Shown here: in pieces, positions 21,458 through 30,584 of the stretch
Position numbering within the stretch: position 1 is the stretch's first letter
Layout: the number at the start of each line of letters is the position of its first letter
Origin: CAZAPG01 sp964486935
GTDB taxonomy: Bacteria > Chloroflexota > Anaerolineae > 4572-78 > J111
Assembly: GCA_964486935.1 (NCBI GenBank)
Contig: CAZAPG010000006.1
Span: 62,001-126,000 of the forward strand
DNA length: 64,000 nucleotides
Direction: 5' to 3'
Position numbers and translations under genes: made by a program
Notes under the pieces: generated by a model
Database searches by the model: none
Told to the model about the DNA's origin: nothing
What the model saw: only the letters and a program-made list of their open reading frames with translations

Positions 21458-22684
21458 CTAAAACCAATCGCCCGCTTGAATGAAAAGGGGCGTATCGACC
21501 ATAATTTTATCCAGCCAGGAGCAGGTGTCTTCATCGGCCTTAAAGCGGCCCAGGCGGCGGGCGTCGGCGGCTTCCAGATAGCCGCACAAAATCTGGGTCA
21601 GGGTGCGGATATCGGTTTCTATTTGGGGTTTGCTGCCCTCGCTAGCGGGGCGGGTTTCGGCCCGGCCATCGACCAGCCGAAAGACCAGCAGCTCTTCGTT
21701 GCTGGGGATGAGGGGGTCAACCACTTTGATAATTCGCTCGCCCGATATACCCCGGGTGTAGAAGCGGGTGGTTAATGCTTTGGGCAGGTTGATAATGCGG
21801 GCCATAGGGCCGGGGATAATATAACACAGGTCGTTAAATATCCAGCCGTGATGCTGCCCGCCAGCGGCAACTGGCTGGCGCAAACTGTGTTGTAGTGGGG
21901 TGTGGGCCGGGGCCATATATTCGATCACGTCAACCTTGTTTTGGGTGGCCAGGTAGCCTAGCAGCCCCCGGTAAGCTTCATCCTCGGCGGTAAAGAATTC
22001 GTGGATTTTGAGGACGCGCTCGCCGCTTTGGTTGGTTGATATCTGAAACGAGAAGTAACCCCGAACCATATCGCCGTCATCGTAAACCATAATATCGGGC
22101 CACTGGGCCACAATTTTATCCCACCACTCGTTGCTGCGGGTGAACCAGCCGTTGTTCCAGGTGAGTTGCCCTTTGTACAGAACGCGCAAAACGGGTAAAT
22201 CGTCTGGCTGAAAGGGCCTTACTTTATCTGCCCCAGCAAAGGTAGCCAGGTTGCGCGGATTGATGCGGTAAAGATGCAAGTTGCTAACGGTGCCGTAACC
22301 AAATTTGTTGTAATATTTGTGAGAGAAGGGAAACAGCACCGATAGAGCCTGCTGCTCGCTGTACATGCGGATAATGGAGAATTCCATGAGTTTGGCGGCC
22401 ACACCCTGCTGCCGGTAGGCAGGCAATACGGTGACTCCGGCCACTGCCCCCACACTGAGCGGCACGCCACTCAGCCACATTTGGGCCGGAAAGATAGTAC
22501 CTGTGCCAATAAGCTGCCCGCCATACTCGGCTACAATAATATGCGAGGCGTTAAAGCGAGGACTCTCTTCTAGCCGCTTCAGGGCTTGCTCTTTTTCGCC
22601 GCCAAAGCCGATGGCCCGCATGTCGGCAACGGCTTCTAATTCATTGGGCAATGCGGGTCTAACAATGACCGAGTCGATATTCAT
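21458..22684 (-). CDS. Eis-like GNAT N-acetyltransferase
   Basis: A 408-residue protein with an N-terminal GNAT fold (acetyl-CoA loop VTVLPAYRQQGVAAKLM, then FPFSHKYYNKFGYG), a second degenerate acetyltransferase half (about 155-285) and a C-terminal sterol-carrier-like domain (about 300-405), the three-part layout of the Eis family that acetylates amines such as aminoglycosides or lysines. Substrate is unknown here. Its ATG overlaps the preceding stop (ATGA). Last gene of the operon that begins with the metallophosphoesterase. Confidence 0.87.
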   Translation of the reverse strand: MNIDSVIVRPALPNELEAVADMRAIGFGGEKEQALKRLEESPRFNASHIIVAEYGGQLIGTGTIFPAQMWLSGVPLSVGAVAGVTVLPAYRQQGVAAKLMEFSIIRMYSEQQALSVLFPFSHKYYNKFGYGTVSNLHLYRINPRNLATFAGADKVRPFQPDDLPVLRVLYKGQLTWNNGWFTRSNEWWDKIVAQWPDIMVYDDGDMVRGYFSFQISTNQSGERVLKIHEFFTAEDEAYRGLLGYLATQNKVDVIEYMAPAHTPLQHSLRQPVAAGGQHHGWIFNDLCYIIPGPMARIINLPKALTTRFYTRGISGERIIKVVDPLIPSNEELLVFRLVDGRAETRPASEGSKPQIETDIRTLTQILCGYLEAADARRLGRFKADEDTCSWLDKIMVDTPLFIQAGDWF

Positions 22685-23244
22685 TTCTCTTCTCCCCTGC
22701 TTAAATAATCGACAATCTTTTGCACCGCTTCGTTGGGGGTGCGGGCCACTATAATTAAGGCTTTGTGAAGGGGTTGAATATAGGTATCGTCAATAAAGGC
22801 GGCCAACGTGCGCTGCCACAGCCCGCCGACGGCCACAATGGGGCGGGGCGTCAACTCGCCCACCTGCACAAAGCTCCACGCCAGCGCCATTTCCGATAGG
22901 GTGCCAATGCCGCCGGGCATCACAATGACGCCGTGGCTGTTATCAACCAGATAGAGCAACCGTTCTCGCAGCGATTGGCATTTAATTTCTTGTTTAACCC
23001 ATTGGTTGGCCGGGGCGGGCCGGAAATTTTCAATTTGAGAGCTGGTTACGCCAATCACATGCCCGCCGGCCTCGTGGGCGCCCTGGCTGGCGCCGGCCAT
23101 AATGCCGGAATAGCCGCCGGTTTGCACAGTAAATTCCCGCTCGGCCAGCAGACGGCCCACGGCGCGGGCGGCCTCGTAATCTGCCGAGCCGGGTTTGGGG
23201 GCGCTGCTGCCAAATACGCTGATGATTTTGGGTGAGTTGGTCAT
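22681..23244 (-). CDS. LOG-family (lysine-decarboxylase-like) Rossmann protein
   Basis: A 187-residue protein of the LOG / TIGR00725 group, whose members release cytokinin-type bases or other bases from nucleoside 5'-monophosphates. The nucleotide-binding text GGYSGIMAGASQGAHEAGG and the family signature PGGIGTLSEM are both present. Exact substrate is not predictable. It starts 6 bp after the pheA stop and overlaps the next start by 4 bp, so it is firmly in this operon. Confidence 0.85.
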   Translation of the reverse strand: MTNSPKIISVFGSSAPKPGSADYEAARAVGRLLAEREFTVQTGGYSGIMAGASQGAHEAGGHVIGVTSSQIENFRPAPANQWVKQEIKCQSLRERLLYLVDNSHGVIVMPGGIGTLSEMALAWSFVQVGELTPRPIVAVGGLWQRTLAAFIDDTYIQPLHKALIIVARTPNEAVQKIVDYLSRGEEK

Positions 23245-23250
23245 AGTTTA

Positions 23251-24084
23251 TTACACGCCCCGCGGGTAAGACCCCAACACTTTAAAAAAGCTGGTAATCT
23301 CTTGCAGGTGGTTGAGCGCGTTTTTGCAGCGCGCTTCGTGAACGCTGCCAATAAAGTCGATATAAAAAAAGTATTGCCAGCGTTTGCCTTGCAAGGGGCG
23401 AGATTCTATTTTGGTCAGGTCGATATCGCGCAGGGCAAACACGGCCAGGCTTTTGAACAGCGAGCCGGGCACGTTGTCCATAGAAAATACAATGGAGGTT
23501 TTGGCCTCGCCCTGCGGCTCAATGGGTTCGCGGGCCACAATCACAAAGCGGGTGTAGTTTTCGGCGTCGTCCTGCATGTCGGCCTTGAGAATGTTCATGT
23601 TGTAAATGCTGGCGGCCCGCTGGCTGGCCAGCCCGGCCCCGTCGCTGATGTTTTGCTCTTTAATCATTTTGACGCCGCCGGCGGTATCATAGGTGGAGAC
23701 GCGCTCGGCCTGGGGCAGCAACCGGGTGAGCGAGTGTTCGCATTGGGCCAGCGCCTGCGGGTGGGAATAGACTTTTTTGATGCCGGCCAGTTTGACTCCC
23801 GGCAGCGCGATGAGCTGGTGGGCGATGGGGATTTGGGTTTCGCCCACAATAGACAGATTGTGGCGCAGCAGCAGGTCGTAATTGCGATGAATGCTGCCGG
23901 CCAGCGAGTTTTCTATGGGCAGGATGCCCCGGTCGGCCTGACCGTTGCTTACTGCGTTGAACACGCTGTCAAAATCGGTGTGGGGGATGGGTTGCACGCC
24001 GTTGCCAAAGTAGGCTACGGCGGCGGCTTCGCTAAATGCGCCGCGTTCTCCCTGAAAGGCAACGCTTAAGGCGGTGTTGCTCAT
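23251..24084 (-). CDS. pheA: Prephenate dehydratase
   Basis: Converts prephenate to phenylpyruvate in phenylalanine synthesis. The 277-residue protein has the catalytic domain (FQGERGAFSE at the start, GILPIENSLAGSI, NYTRFVIVAR containing the essential Thr) and a C-terminal regulatory ACT domain (TSIVFSMDNVPGSLFKSLAVFALRDIDLTKIESRP), whose GSLF and ESRP parts bind phenylalanine. Monofunctional: no chorismate mutase domain. ATG overlaps the upstream stop by 4 bp. Confidence 0.96.
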   Translation of the reverse strand: MSNTALSVAFQGERGAFSEAAAVAYFGNGVQPIPHTDFDSVFNAVSNGQADRGILPIENSLAGSIHRNYDLLLRHNLSIVGETQIPIAHQLIALPGVKLAGIKKVYSHPQALAQCEHSLTRLLPQAERVSTYDTAGGVKMIKEQNISDGAGLASQRAASIYNMNILKADMQDDAENYTRFVIVAREPIEPQGEAKTSIVFSMDNVPGSLFKSLAVFALRDIDLTKIESRPLQGKRWQYFFYIDFIGSVHEARCKNALNHLQEITSFFKVLGSYPRGV

Positions 24085-24719
24085 GAAGGAACCTCGATAT
24101 CCAGTATTTTGTAGGGGTAGATATTGATGACTTTGGTTTCAAAAAATTGCGTTTCGGTGGTTTCGGTGGGGTTGTAAATGTGTCGATGGCCGTGAACCAG
24201 GTACCGGGGTTTGAAAATTTTCATTAACCACAAAAAGGCTCTAAAGCCTTCGTGAACGTGGTCTTCGCCGTTGTGAATGCCGTAAGGCGGCGAGTGGGCT
24301 ACCAGAATATCCAGGTAGCGCCCGTACCTCAATTTGTTAACCAGCAGGCGGGGCGCCAGATAAAGCAGAACGTTGGTCCACATTTCTCGCTGGCTGTATT
24401 GAAAACGCCCCTGCCGGTAGCGGATAGAGCCTTCTAAACCTGCCAATAATAAATCATCTACTTTGTAGGTTTGGCAGTGCAAATTGATACCCCCCAGCGG
24501 GCCGGTCACAGCAGTTCCATCGGCCAGATACTCTTTTTCGGGGTCGTGGTTGCCGTGCACGTATATTAGCGAGGTGTTTAGAATGGATTGAATATATTCA
24601 AGGTAGTAATAAGGTAAATCGCCGCAACCAACAACCAGGTTTACGTCGTTGTATCGCGTTGCAATAGAGGCGCTATAAATATGCTCGACAACCTTGTCAC
24701 TGACAAATAGTACCTTCAC
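24081..24719 (-). CDS. Calcineurin-like metallophosphoesterase
   Basis: A 212-residue predicted phosphoesterase. Metal-binding blocks GCGDLPYYYLEY, GNHDPEKEY, LVAHSPPYG and GHRHIYNP are clear. The first block, normally DxH, reads SDKVVEHIY, so the first metal site may be altered. The start is GTG with no strong Shine-Dalgarno. It opens the operon with pheA, the LOG-like gene and the Eis-like gene. Substrate unknown. Confidence 0.82.
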   Translation of the reverse strand: MKVLFVSDKVVEHIYSASIATRYNDVNLVVGCGDLPYYYLEYIQSILNTSLIYVHGNHDPEKEYLADGTAVTGPLGGINLHCQTYKVDDLLLAGLEGSIRYRQGRFQYSQREMWTNVLLYLAPRLLVNKLRYGRYLDILVAHSPPYGIHNGEDHVHEGFRAFLWLMKIFKPRYLVHGHRHIYNPTETTETQFFETKVINIYPYKILDIEVPS

Positions 24720-24854
24720 CTGAAACTCGTTTGTTGCTGGCTAAAGTTGGGCCATTTTACCACGAAGCCATGGGCGTGTCAACGAGATTTGACCACCGGC
24801 CACCGCCTGCTACAGTGAATTAATCACCGGTCAGCCGTTAGCGGCCAGCGGTCT

Positions 24855-26267
24855 TTAATACGGTTTTTCCAGTTCAAACTCGGCGTGGATGGCGCGAACG
24901 GCTCTGTCGGCGTCGCCCTGGGCTACCACCAGCGAAATATTGAACTCGCTGCTGCCCTGGGCAATGGCAATAACGTTTATTTTTTCCCGGCCCATTGCGC
25001 CAAACAGGCGGCCACTAATGCCGGGCGTGCCCTTCATTCCGGCCCCTACCACCGCCAAAATCACGGTATCGCTTTCCCATTTAACCGGCTCCAGGTCGCG
25101 GCGCTCAATTTCACGGGCCAGTTCATGCTCTAACGATTTGATGACTTTGGGCACGTCGGCCGTGGGCACTACAAAACAAATGGATTGCTCTGACGAGGCC
25201 TGGCTAATCATCAGCACATTGGTTTCGGTGCGGGCCACGGCGGTAAAGGTTCGACCTGCCACGCCGGGGATGCCGGCCATCCCCGGCCCGGCCACGGTAA
25301 TCAGGCTCATGTTTTTGATGGCGGTGACGGCTTTTACCGCCCGGTTGCTTTCCCGGCCCTCGGCGGTTATGAGCGTGCCGGGGTGGTCTGGCTCAAAAGT
25401 GTTGAGAATACGCACCGGGATACCCACCCGCCGGGCCGGGCGAATGGCCTGCGAGTGCAGCACTTTGGCCCCAAAAAAGGATAGCTCGCTGATTTCGGCA
25501 TAAGAAAGGTGGCTGATGGGGTGCGCCTGGGGCACAATGCGCGGGTCGGTGGTCATTACGCCGTTAACGTCGGTCCAAATCCAAACTTCGTCGGCTTTGA
25601 GGGCGCGGCCCAAAATAGTGGCGCTGTAATCGCTGCCGCCGCGCCCCAGGGTGGTGGTAATGCCATTTCTGGTAGCGCCAATAAAACCGGTAACAACCGG
25701 CACCTGGTTTTGGTTCAAAATGGGGCGCAATCCGGCTTCGGTTTTTTGGGCGGTATCTTCGATAATTGGCACTGCGCCGCCAAAACGGTCATCGGTAACA
25801 ATCAGGTCGGTGGCGGCTACCGGCTGGGCGGGGATGCCGGCCCGGTTGAGAATTGCCGCCACCTGGGGGGCGCTCATGCGCTCGCCCAGGCCGCCGATGA
25901 CATCCAGAGCGCGGGGGGTCAACTCGCCCAGCACGCGGATGCCGTGACACAGCGACTCAAATTCATCGAGCAGGCTATTGATTTCGGCCATTACCGACTC
26001 GCGGGCCGGCGTGTCGCCCAAAAAATGGAGGGTGGCCTCCTGATGTTTTTTGGCAATTTCTGCTCTGGCTTTGCGGGCGGTTGCCTCGTTGCCGGCTTCG
26101 GCCTTGTGGGCGGCATCGAGCAGCAGGTTGGTAACGCCGCTCATAGCCGAAACCACCACCACCAGTTGATGGCCCTCTTGCCGGTATTTGGTAACAATTT
26201 CAACCACTTTGTTTAAGGCGTCAACACTTCCCACCGAAGTGCCGCCAAATTTCATAACAATCAGCAA
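24855..26267 (-). CDS. lysC: Aspartate kinase
   Basis: Phosphorylates aspartate, the first step to lysine, threonine and methionine. The 470-residue monofunctional enzyme begins MKFGGTSVGS, has the Asp-binding/catalytic segments (VVVVSAMSGVTNLL, GFIGATRNGITTTLGRGGSDYSA) and two C-terminal ACT domains (SLITVAGPGMAGIPGVAGRTF and ILAVVGAGMKGTPGISGRLF) for feedback control. The TTG at 26267 is chosen: GAGGAGG sits eight bases upstream of it but 20 from the internal ATG. A degenerate receiver gene lies 97 bp upstream on the same strand. Confidence 0.95.
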   Translation of the reverse strand: MLIVMKFGGTSVGSVDALNKVVEIVTKYRQEGHQLVVVVSAMSGVTNLLLDAAHKAEAGNEATARKARAEIAKKHQEATLHFLGDTPARESVMAEINSLLDEFESLCHGIRVLGELTPRALDVIGGLGERMSAPQVAAILNRAGIPAQPVAATDLIVTDDRFGGAVPIIEDTAQKTEAGLRPILNQNQVPVVTGFIGATRNGITTTLGRGGSDYSATILGRALKADEVWIWTDVNGVMTTDPRIVPQAHPISHLSYAEISELSFFGAKVLHSQAIRPARRVGIPVRILNTFEPDHPGTLITAEGRESNRAVKAVTAIKNMSLITVAGPGMAGIPGVAGRTFTAVARTETNVLMISQASSEQSICFVVPTADVPKVIKSLEHELAREIERRDLEPVKWESDTVILAVVGAGMKGTPGISGRLFGAMGREKINVIAIAQGSSEFNISLVVAQGDADRAVRAIHAEFELEKPY

Positions 26268-26364
26268 GGTTAGCGCCTCCTCACTAAAATAAAAAAACGG
26301 CCAGCGATGACCGTATACTACTCACACTCTATAAAACGGCAAAAATTGCGGGTTAAAAATTTGG

Positions 26365-26763
26365 CTAAACCGGCACGCGCAGGGTAGACAGGCGAATGGC
26401 GGCCTCAACGCGCAGCCGCAGCTCTTCAATATCAAAGGGCCGGGTGATAATATCATCGGCGCCGGCCTCGAGGGCTTCCAGCCGCAACCGGCGTTCATCC
26501 AGATGGAGCAGCATAATTACGGGGATGTGGGCGGTCAGGGTGTCGCTCAATAATTCCCGGCAAATCTGGTAGGGGTTTTTATCGGCCAACTGGGTGCTGA
26601 TGAGAATAGCGCCGGGCTGCTGCTGGCGGGCCGCTTTGATGACATCGCCGGCCTGGGTAACAAGCCTGACCTGATGGCGGTTGGCCTCAAAGTACAGTTT
26701 GAGCGTGTTGCTGATGTCCGGGTCGGAGTCTGCAATTAGAATACAGCTTTTCAATGCCTTCAT
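26365..26763 (-). CDS. Degenerate response-regulator receiver domain protein
   Basis: A 132-residue single-domain CheY-like fold. The N-terminal acidic patch is kept (LIADSDPDI), but the phosphoacceptor strand reads GAILISTQLADKNP with Ser/Thr where Asp is expected, and the conserved Lys is Arg (ITRPFDIEEL). It is therefore probably a phosphorylation-independent pseudo-receiver acting by protein contact. No output domain. It is divergent from the sugar-kinase operon and codirectional with lysC; no partner kinase is adjacent. Confidence 0.82.
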   Translation of the reverse strand: MKALKSCILIADSDPDISNTLKLYFEANRHQVRLVTQAGDVIKAARQQQPGAILISTQLADKNPYQICRELLSDTLTAHIPVIMLLHLDERRLRLEALEAGADDIITRPFDIEELRLRVEAAIRLSTLRVPV

Positions 26764-26850
26764 CTGATTGTTTGTCTCGGTTGCTGACTTTATCTGAGTA
26801 TGCGTTGAGTTAACAGATTTTACTATAGGAGAATGGTCTTAACCGAATAA

Positions 26851-26879
26851 TTGTGAATTGGTCATTGATATGGTATAGT
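26851..26879 (+). promoter_or_regulatory. Promoter of the kinase-MaoC-cyclase operon
   Basis: TTGTGA, 17-bp spacer, TATAGT, ending 32 bp before the kinase ATG. Confidence 0.7.
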
Positions 26880-26910
26880 TGCCACAGATGATAGCGGAAG
26901 CAGGTGAACC

Positions 26911-27849
26911 ATGGCGGCAATTCCAACCCAACCTTATGTACTGGTCATTGGCGCGGCGGGCATCGATTCAAAAGGCAAGGCCGATGTTCCGTTAACGCTG
27001 GGCACCAGCACGCCCGGCAGCGTGCGGGTGACGGTGGGCGGCACCGCTCGCAACATTGCCGATAACCTGGCCCGGCTGGGGGTTGAAACTGTGCTGCTAT
27101 CGGCCATTGGCGAGGATGGCTCCGGCAAGCGGGTGCGCAACAACGCCGCCGAGGTGGGCATTAATACCCAGTATTGTATTGTCTCGCCCGACCATCACAC
27201 CTCGGCTTATCTGGCTCTGTTGGACCAGGAAGGCAATCTCGTTATGTCGGTTGACGATATGAAAATCATGAGCTGCATTACGCCCCAGATTATCCGGCAG
27301 CGGCGCGAGTTGGTAAAAAACGCTGAAATGGTAGTGATAGACAGCAATCTTTCTCAGGAGTCGATTAACGCTCTGTTTAAAGTTGCCCAACGTTACAAAA
27401 TGCGGGTTTGCGCCGACCCCACCTCAACAACGCTGGCCCCTCGCCTAAAGCCTCACCTGGCCGATATTTATATGATTACCCCCAACCTTGCCGAGACCGA
27501 AGTTCTGTGCGGCTGTTCCGTTAAGGATGAAAATGATGCCATCAACGCGGCCCGGCAGTTGATTCACGCCGGGGTAGAAATTGTCATCATTACCCTGGCC
27601 GAAGAGGGCGTGGTTTATGCCACCGCCGATGCCAGCGGCCATATTCCGGCCCGGGCCGCCGAAATTGTTGACACAACCGGCGCCAGCGATGCGCTGACGG
27701 CCACCGTTGTGTTTGGCGTGCTGAACGATTTTCCGGTTGATGAGTCCATTCGGCTGGGCGTGAGCGCGGCGGCGCTGACCCTGGCCTGCTCCGATACCGT
27801 GTGCGGCGATTTGAGCCTGGAACTGCTGTACGACCATCTGGTTATTTGA
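26911..27849 (+). CDS. PfkB-family carbohydrate/nucleoside kinase, pseudouridine-kinase-like
   Basis: A 312-residue ribokinase-fold kinase. GGTARNIADNLARLG near the N terminus resembles pseudouridine kinases (PsuK), and the C-terminal PfkB signature reads DTTGASDALTA; the catalytic Asp is kept, but the second Gly of the anion-hole GAGD is Ser. The substrate pocket cannot be read with certainty; pseudouridine or another nucleoside is most likely. No psuG partner is adjacent; instead a MaoC-like and a cyclase-like gene follow. AGGTGA precedes the ATG. Confidence 0.8.
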   Translation: MAAIPTQPYVLVIGAAGIDSKGKADVPLTLGTSTPGSVRVTVGGTARNIADNLARLGVETVLLSAIGEDGSGKRVRNNAAEVGINTQYCIVSPDHHTSAYLALLDQEGNLVMSVDDMKIMSCITPQIIRQRRELVKNAEMVVIDSNLSQESINALFKVAQRYKMRVCADPTSTTLAPRLKPHLADIYMITPNLAETEVLCGCSVKDENDAINAARQLIHAGVEIVIITLAEEGVVYATADASGHIPARAAEIVDTTGASDALTATVVFGVLNDFPVDESIRLGVSAAALTLACSDTVCGDLSLELLYDHLVI

Positions 27850-27880
27850 GTTGCGACAACTTTCCCAACAGGAGGCTTTT

Positions 27881-28348
27881 ATGCCGGCTCCCGCTCGCGG
27901 CATGTATTTTGAAGAGTTTGCAGAGGGCCTGGAAATTGTGACCGGTGCCCGCACCATCACCGAAACCGATATTGTTGGCTTTGCCGGACTCTCCGGCGAT
28001 TTTAACTTTATTCACACCAACGCCCAGGCTGCGCAACAAACCCCCTTTGGGCAGCGCGTGGCCCACGGCATGCTGGTCGCCTCAATTGCCACCGGGCTGG
28101 CCGTACAGCAGGGCTTTATCGACGGCACCACCCTGGCCTTTCGGGAGCTAACCTGGAAATTCACCAAACCCGTTTTCATTGGCGATACCATCCACGTGCA
28201 GGTCAAAATAACCGAAACCAAAGCGATGGCCCGCATGGGCGGCGGGCTGGTAACGTTTGATGCGCGGGTGGTCAACCAAAACGGCGACGTGGTTCATAAG
28301 GGCGAGTGGCGCATGTTGATAAAATCTCGGCCAGAGGCTGAAAATTAG
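27881..28348 (+). CDS. MaoC-like (R)-specific hydratase
   Basis: A 155-residue hot-dog-fold protein. The hydratase-2 signature is present as FAGLSGDFNFIHTNAQAA, with catalytic Asp and His; the usual Asn-Pro is Asn-Phe. Family members add or remove water on enoyl-thioesters or act as thioesterase-like binding proteins. ATG at 27881 follows GGAGG; an in-frame TTG further upstream lacks a site. Lies 31 bp after the kinase gene and overlaps the next start by one base. Confidence 0.85.
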   Translation: MPAPARGMYFEEFAEGLEIVTGARTITETDIVGFAGLSGDFNFIHTNAQAAQQTPFGQRVAHGMLVASIATGLAVQQGFIDGTTLAFRELTWKFTKPVFIGDTIHVQVKITETKAMARMGGGLVTFDARVVNQNGDVVHKGEWRMLIKSRPEAEN

Positions 28349-28977
28349 TGGCAAAGATATATGACATCACCCGCACCATTAACCCCTCGCTGGCGGTGTG
28401 GCCCGGCGACACCCCCTTTTCCGCCGAAGTGATTCTGGAGATGAGCCAGGGAGCCTCCATTAACCTGACTACCATCACCCTCAGCAGCCATACCGGTACC
28501 CACGCCGACGCGCCCTACCATTACCAAACCGATGGCCCCCCCATTGACGCCCTGCCGCTGGAGCCGTACCTTGGCCCGGCCACGCTGGTGACGGTAGCCA
28601 AAGAGGCTGGCCCGCTCACCCCGGCCGATTTTCCCGGCACGGATTGGCGCAAGGTTGAACGCCTGCTGGTTCACTCTGCGGCCAGCGCCAAACCGGCCAC
28701 CGAATTTCCGACCGATATCGTTTACCCCTCGCCGGAGCTGGCCAATTTTTTGGGCCGGCACGGCGTTGTGCTTTTTGGCTCCGATGCCCCCTCGATGGAT
28801 GATGTTGACAGCAAAACCCTGCCCGGCCACAACGCCCTGCGGCGCAACCGCATTGCCATTTTAGAGGGACTGCTGCTCACCGGCGTGCCCGATGGCGAGT
28901 ACGAATTGGTGGCCCTGCCGCTAAAAATTGAAGGCGGCGACGGCTCGCCGGTGCGGGCTGTTTTGCGCGCCGGGTAA
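28348..28977 (+). CDS. Cyclase / kynurenine-formamidase-like metal hydrolase
   Basis: A 209-residue member of the putative cyclase family (KynB-like arylformamidases, isatin hydrolases). The metal motif appears as SSHTGTHADAPYH, followed by the LFGSDAPSMDD segment. KynB cleaves N-formylkynurenine, but no other tryptophan-catabolic gene is here, so the substrate is open. GTG start overlaps the MaoC stop (TAGTG), giving a tightly coupled pair. Confidence 0.85.
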   Translation: MAKIYDITRTINPSLAVWPGDTPFSAEVILEMSQGASINLTTITLSSHTGTHADAPYHYQTDGPPIDALPLEPYLGPATLVTVAKEAGPLTPADFPGTDWRKVERLLVHSAASAKPATEFPTDIVYPSPELANFLGRHGVVLFGSDAPSMDDVDSKTLPGHNALRRNRIAILEGLLLTGVPDGEYELVALPLKIEGGDGSPVRAVLRAG

Positions 28978-29117
28978 TAGTCCAATCATCCCCTTTACTT
29001 TCCCGCCCAATTTCAATAGACTAAATTTGAGCGTAATTTCACAAAAGATGTAAGGGTCAATCTGTTCAAAATATCTCTGACCATTACAGCAGCTTCATAA
29101 GAAAAGGAGATTAACTA

Positions 29118-30572
29118 ATGCGTAGTAAAGTTTTGTGGGCAGTTCTGATTTTTCTGCTGCCTGCGCTGGCTTGTAGCCTGGGCGGCGGCAGCGAGTCGGC
29201 ATCGTCTAATGTTTCGCTGGGCGGCGACGATACCGAGGCAGCCGCGCCTACCGAACCCCCGGTTGAAGAAGATATTGAACAAACTCAAGCGGAAACTCCC
29301 ACCCCGGAACCGGCCGGGCCGCAATCGGGGCCGTTTAGCGGCACAATAGGCCTGGAGCAGTTTGACTCCTACCGGGTCAGCGTCTTGCTGGAATTTACCG
29401 GCGCCAGGGGCGAATCTACCGGCGACGCCACAACCGATGAAACTCAGGATGTTTTGCTGGAAGTCAACAAAAATTCCCAAGCCTGGCGCCAGGTAACTAA
29501 AATTAAAGCCCAGGGCGGCATACAGGCAGACGCCGAAAACGAAAGTTTCTATATAAATGATGTTACCTACACCAAAACCCTGGGCAACTGGATTGCTCAA
29601 GACGGTTTGTTGGGGCGCAGCCAATTTTCCAACCCCGGCCTTTACGCCCCCCTGCCCGATACCGCCGCCTGCAATGCCCAGCCGGAAGAAGTCAACGGCG
29701 TTTCAGCCATTCGTTGCAGCTTTACCGAAGCCGATAATGTAGCCAAATCTCTGGAAGGCGCAGAATCGATTCAGGGCGATGTGTGGGTTGCCGCAGAGGG
29801 CAACTACGTGGTCAGGTATCAACTAAAGGCCCAAAACTTGCAGCTCAAAGGCTTGTTTAGCGGCTTTACCGAGTTTGAAACCTATAACATCGACTACGAA
29901 CTTTTAGACACCAATAACGTTGCGGTCGAGCTGCCGGCAGAGGCCCAAGGAACCCAACCCATCCCCAATCCGATAACGCCGGGCCAAACCAGCGGTATCG
30001 CCGCGCCCGATAGCGCTCAAATTTTTGTGGACTCCCCTTACGGCATGAACTATTTCTCTTCGGCTGACCTGCAAACCCTGGTCGATTTTCATCGCCAAAA
30101 CCTGCCGCCCGCCGGCTGGCAAGAAAATTCCGCAGAGGGTTATGTGGATGACGGCTACGCCCTGCTGATATTTGAAAACGAAGAAGGCGTGCTGCGCGTA
30201 TTTATTCAACAGGACCTGAACGGAGAAGGGTATTTTGTCAGCATCACCCTACCGTTTGAAGCCCCCGATTTTAGCGGCGGCGATACCTCCGGCGGCGCGG
30301 CCAGCGCCTCGGAGCTGCCGCTGCTGGATGACGCCACCGACGTATTTGCCGCCGGCCAGGTGACTACCTACTACACCGCCTCAAATATTCCGGCGGTGGT
30401 CGATTTTTATCGCAATCAACTTCCGGCCCAGGGCTGGACAGAAAACACCGCCACCTCCTTTACCGGCGATACCAACGCCCTGCTCACCTTTGAAAAAGAG
30501 GGAGTAACTCTAACCGTCTCCATCAACCAGGAAAGCGAAGGGCGAGTCAACGTAAATCTAATTCAGCAGTAA
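29118..30572 (+). CDS. Lipoprotein with duplicated C-terminal domain, function unknown
   Basis: A 484-residue exported lipoprotein (signal ending LPALAC). After an acidic, Thr/Pro-rich spacer (about 20-75), a middle domain (about 78-270) resembles LppX/LolA-like lipoprotein carriers only in size and beta-rich pattern. Two tandem copies of an about 75-residue unit follow; each has a (V/L)VDF(Y/H)RxxLPxxGW motif and an ALLxFE strand (roughly 315-385 and 405-475). I recognise no named family with confidence. AAGGAG precedes the ATG; a strong terminator follows. Confidence 0.8.
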   Translation: MRSKVLWAVLIFLLPALACSLGGGSESASSNVSLGGDDTEAAAPTEPPVEEDIEQTQAETPTPEPAGPQSGPFSGTIGLEQFDSYRVSVLLEFTGARGESTGDATTDETQDVLLEVNKNSQAWRQVTKIKAQGGIQADAENESFYINDVTYTKTLGNWIAQDGLLGRSQFSNPGLYAPLPDTAACNAQPEEVNGVSAIRCSFTEADNVAKSLEGAESIQGDVWVAAEGNYVVRYQLKAQNLQLKGLFSGFTEFETYNIDYELLDTNNVAVELPAEAQGTQPIPNPITPGQTSGIAAPDSAQIFVDSPYGMNYFSSADLQTLVDFHRQNLPPAGWQENSAEGYVDDGYALLIFENEEGVLRVFIQQDLNGEGYFVSITLPFEAPDFSGGDTSGGAASASELPLLDDATDVFAAGQVTTYYTASNIPAVVDFYRNQLPAQGWTENTATSFTGDTNALLTFEKEGVTLTVSINQESEGRVNVNLIQQ

Positions 30573-30584
30573 GCTGGCCGGCAA

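Noticed and set aside
24775..24854. Imperfect inverted repeat between lysC and the phosphoesterase
   Set aside because: GACC...GGCC words repeat imperfectly with many mismatches and no T-run; not enough for a terminator call.
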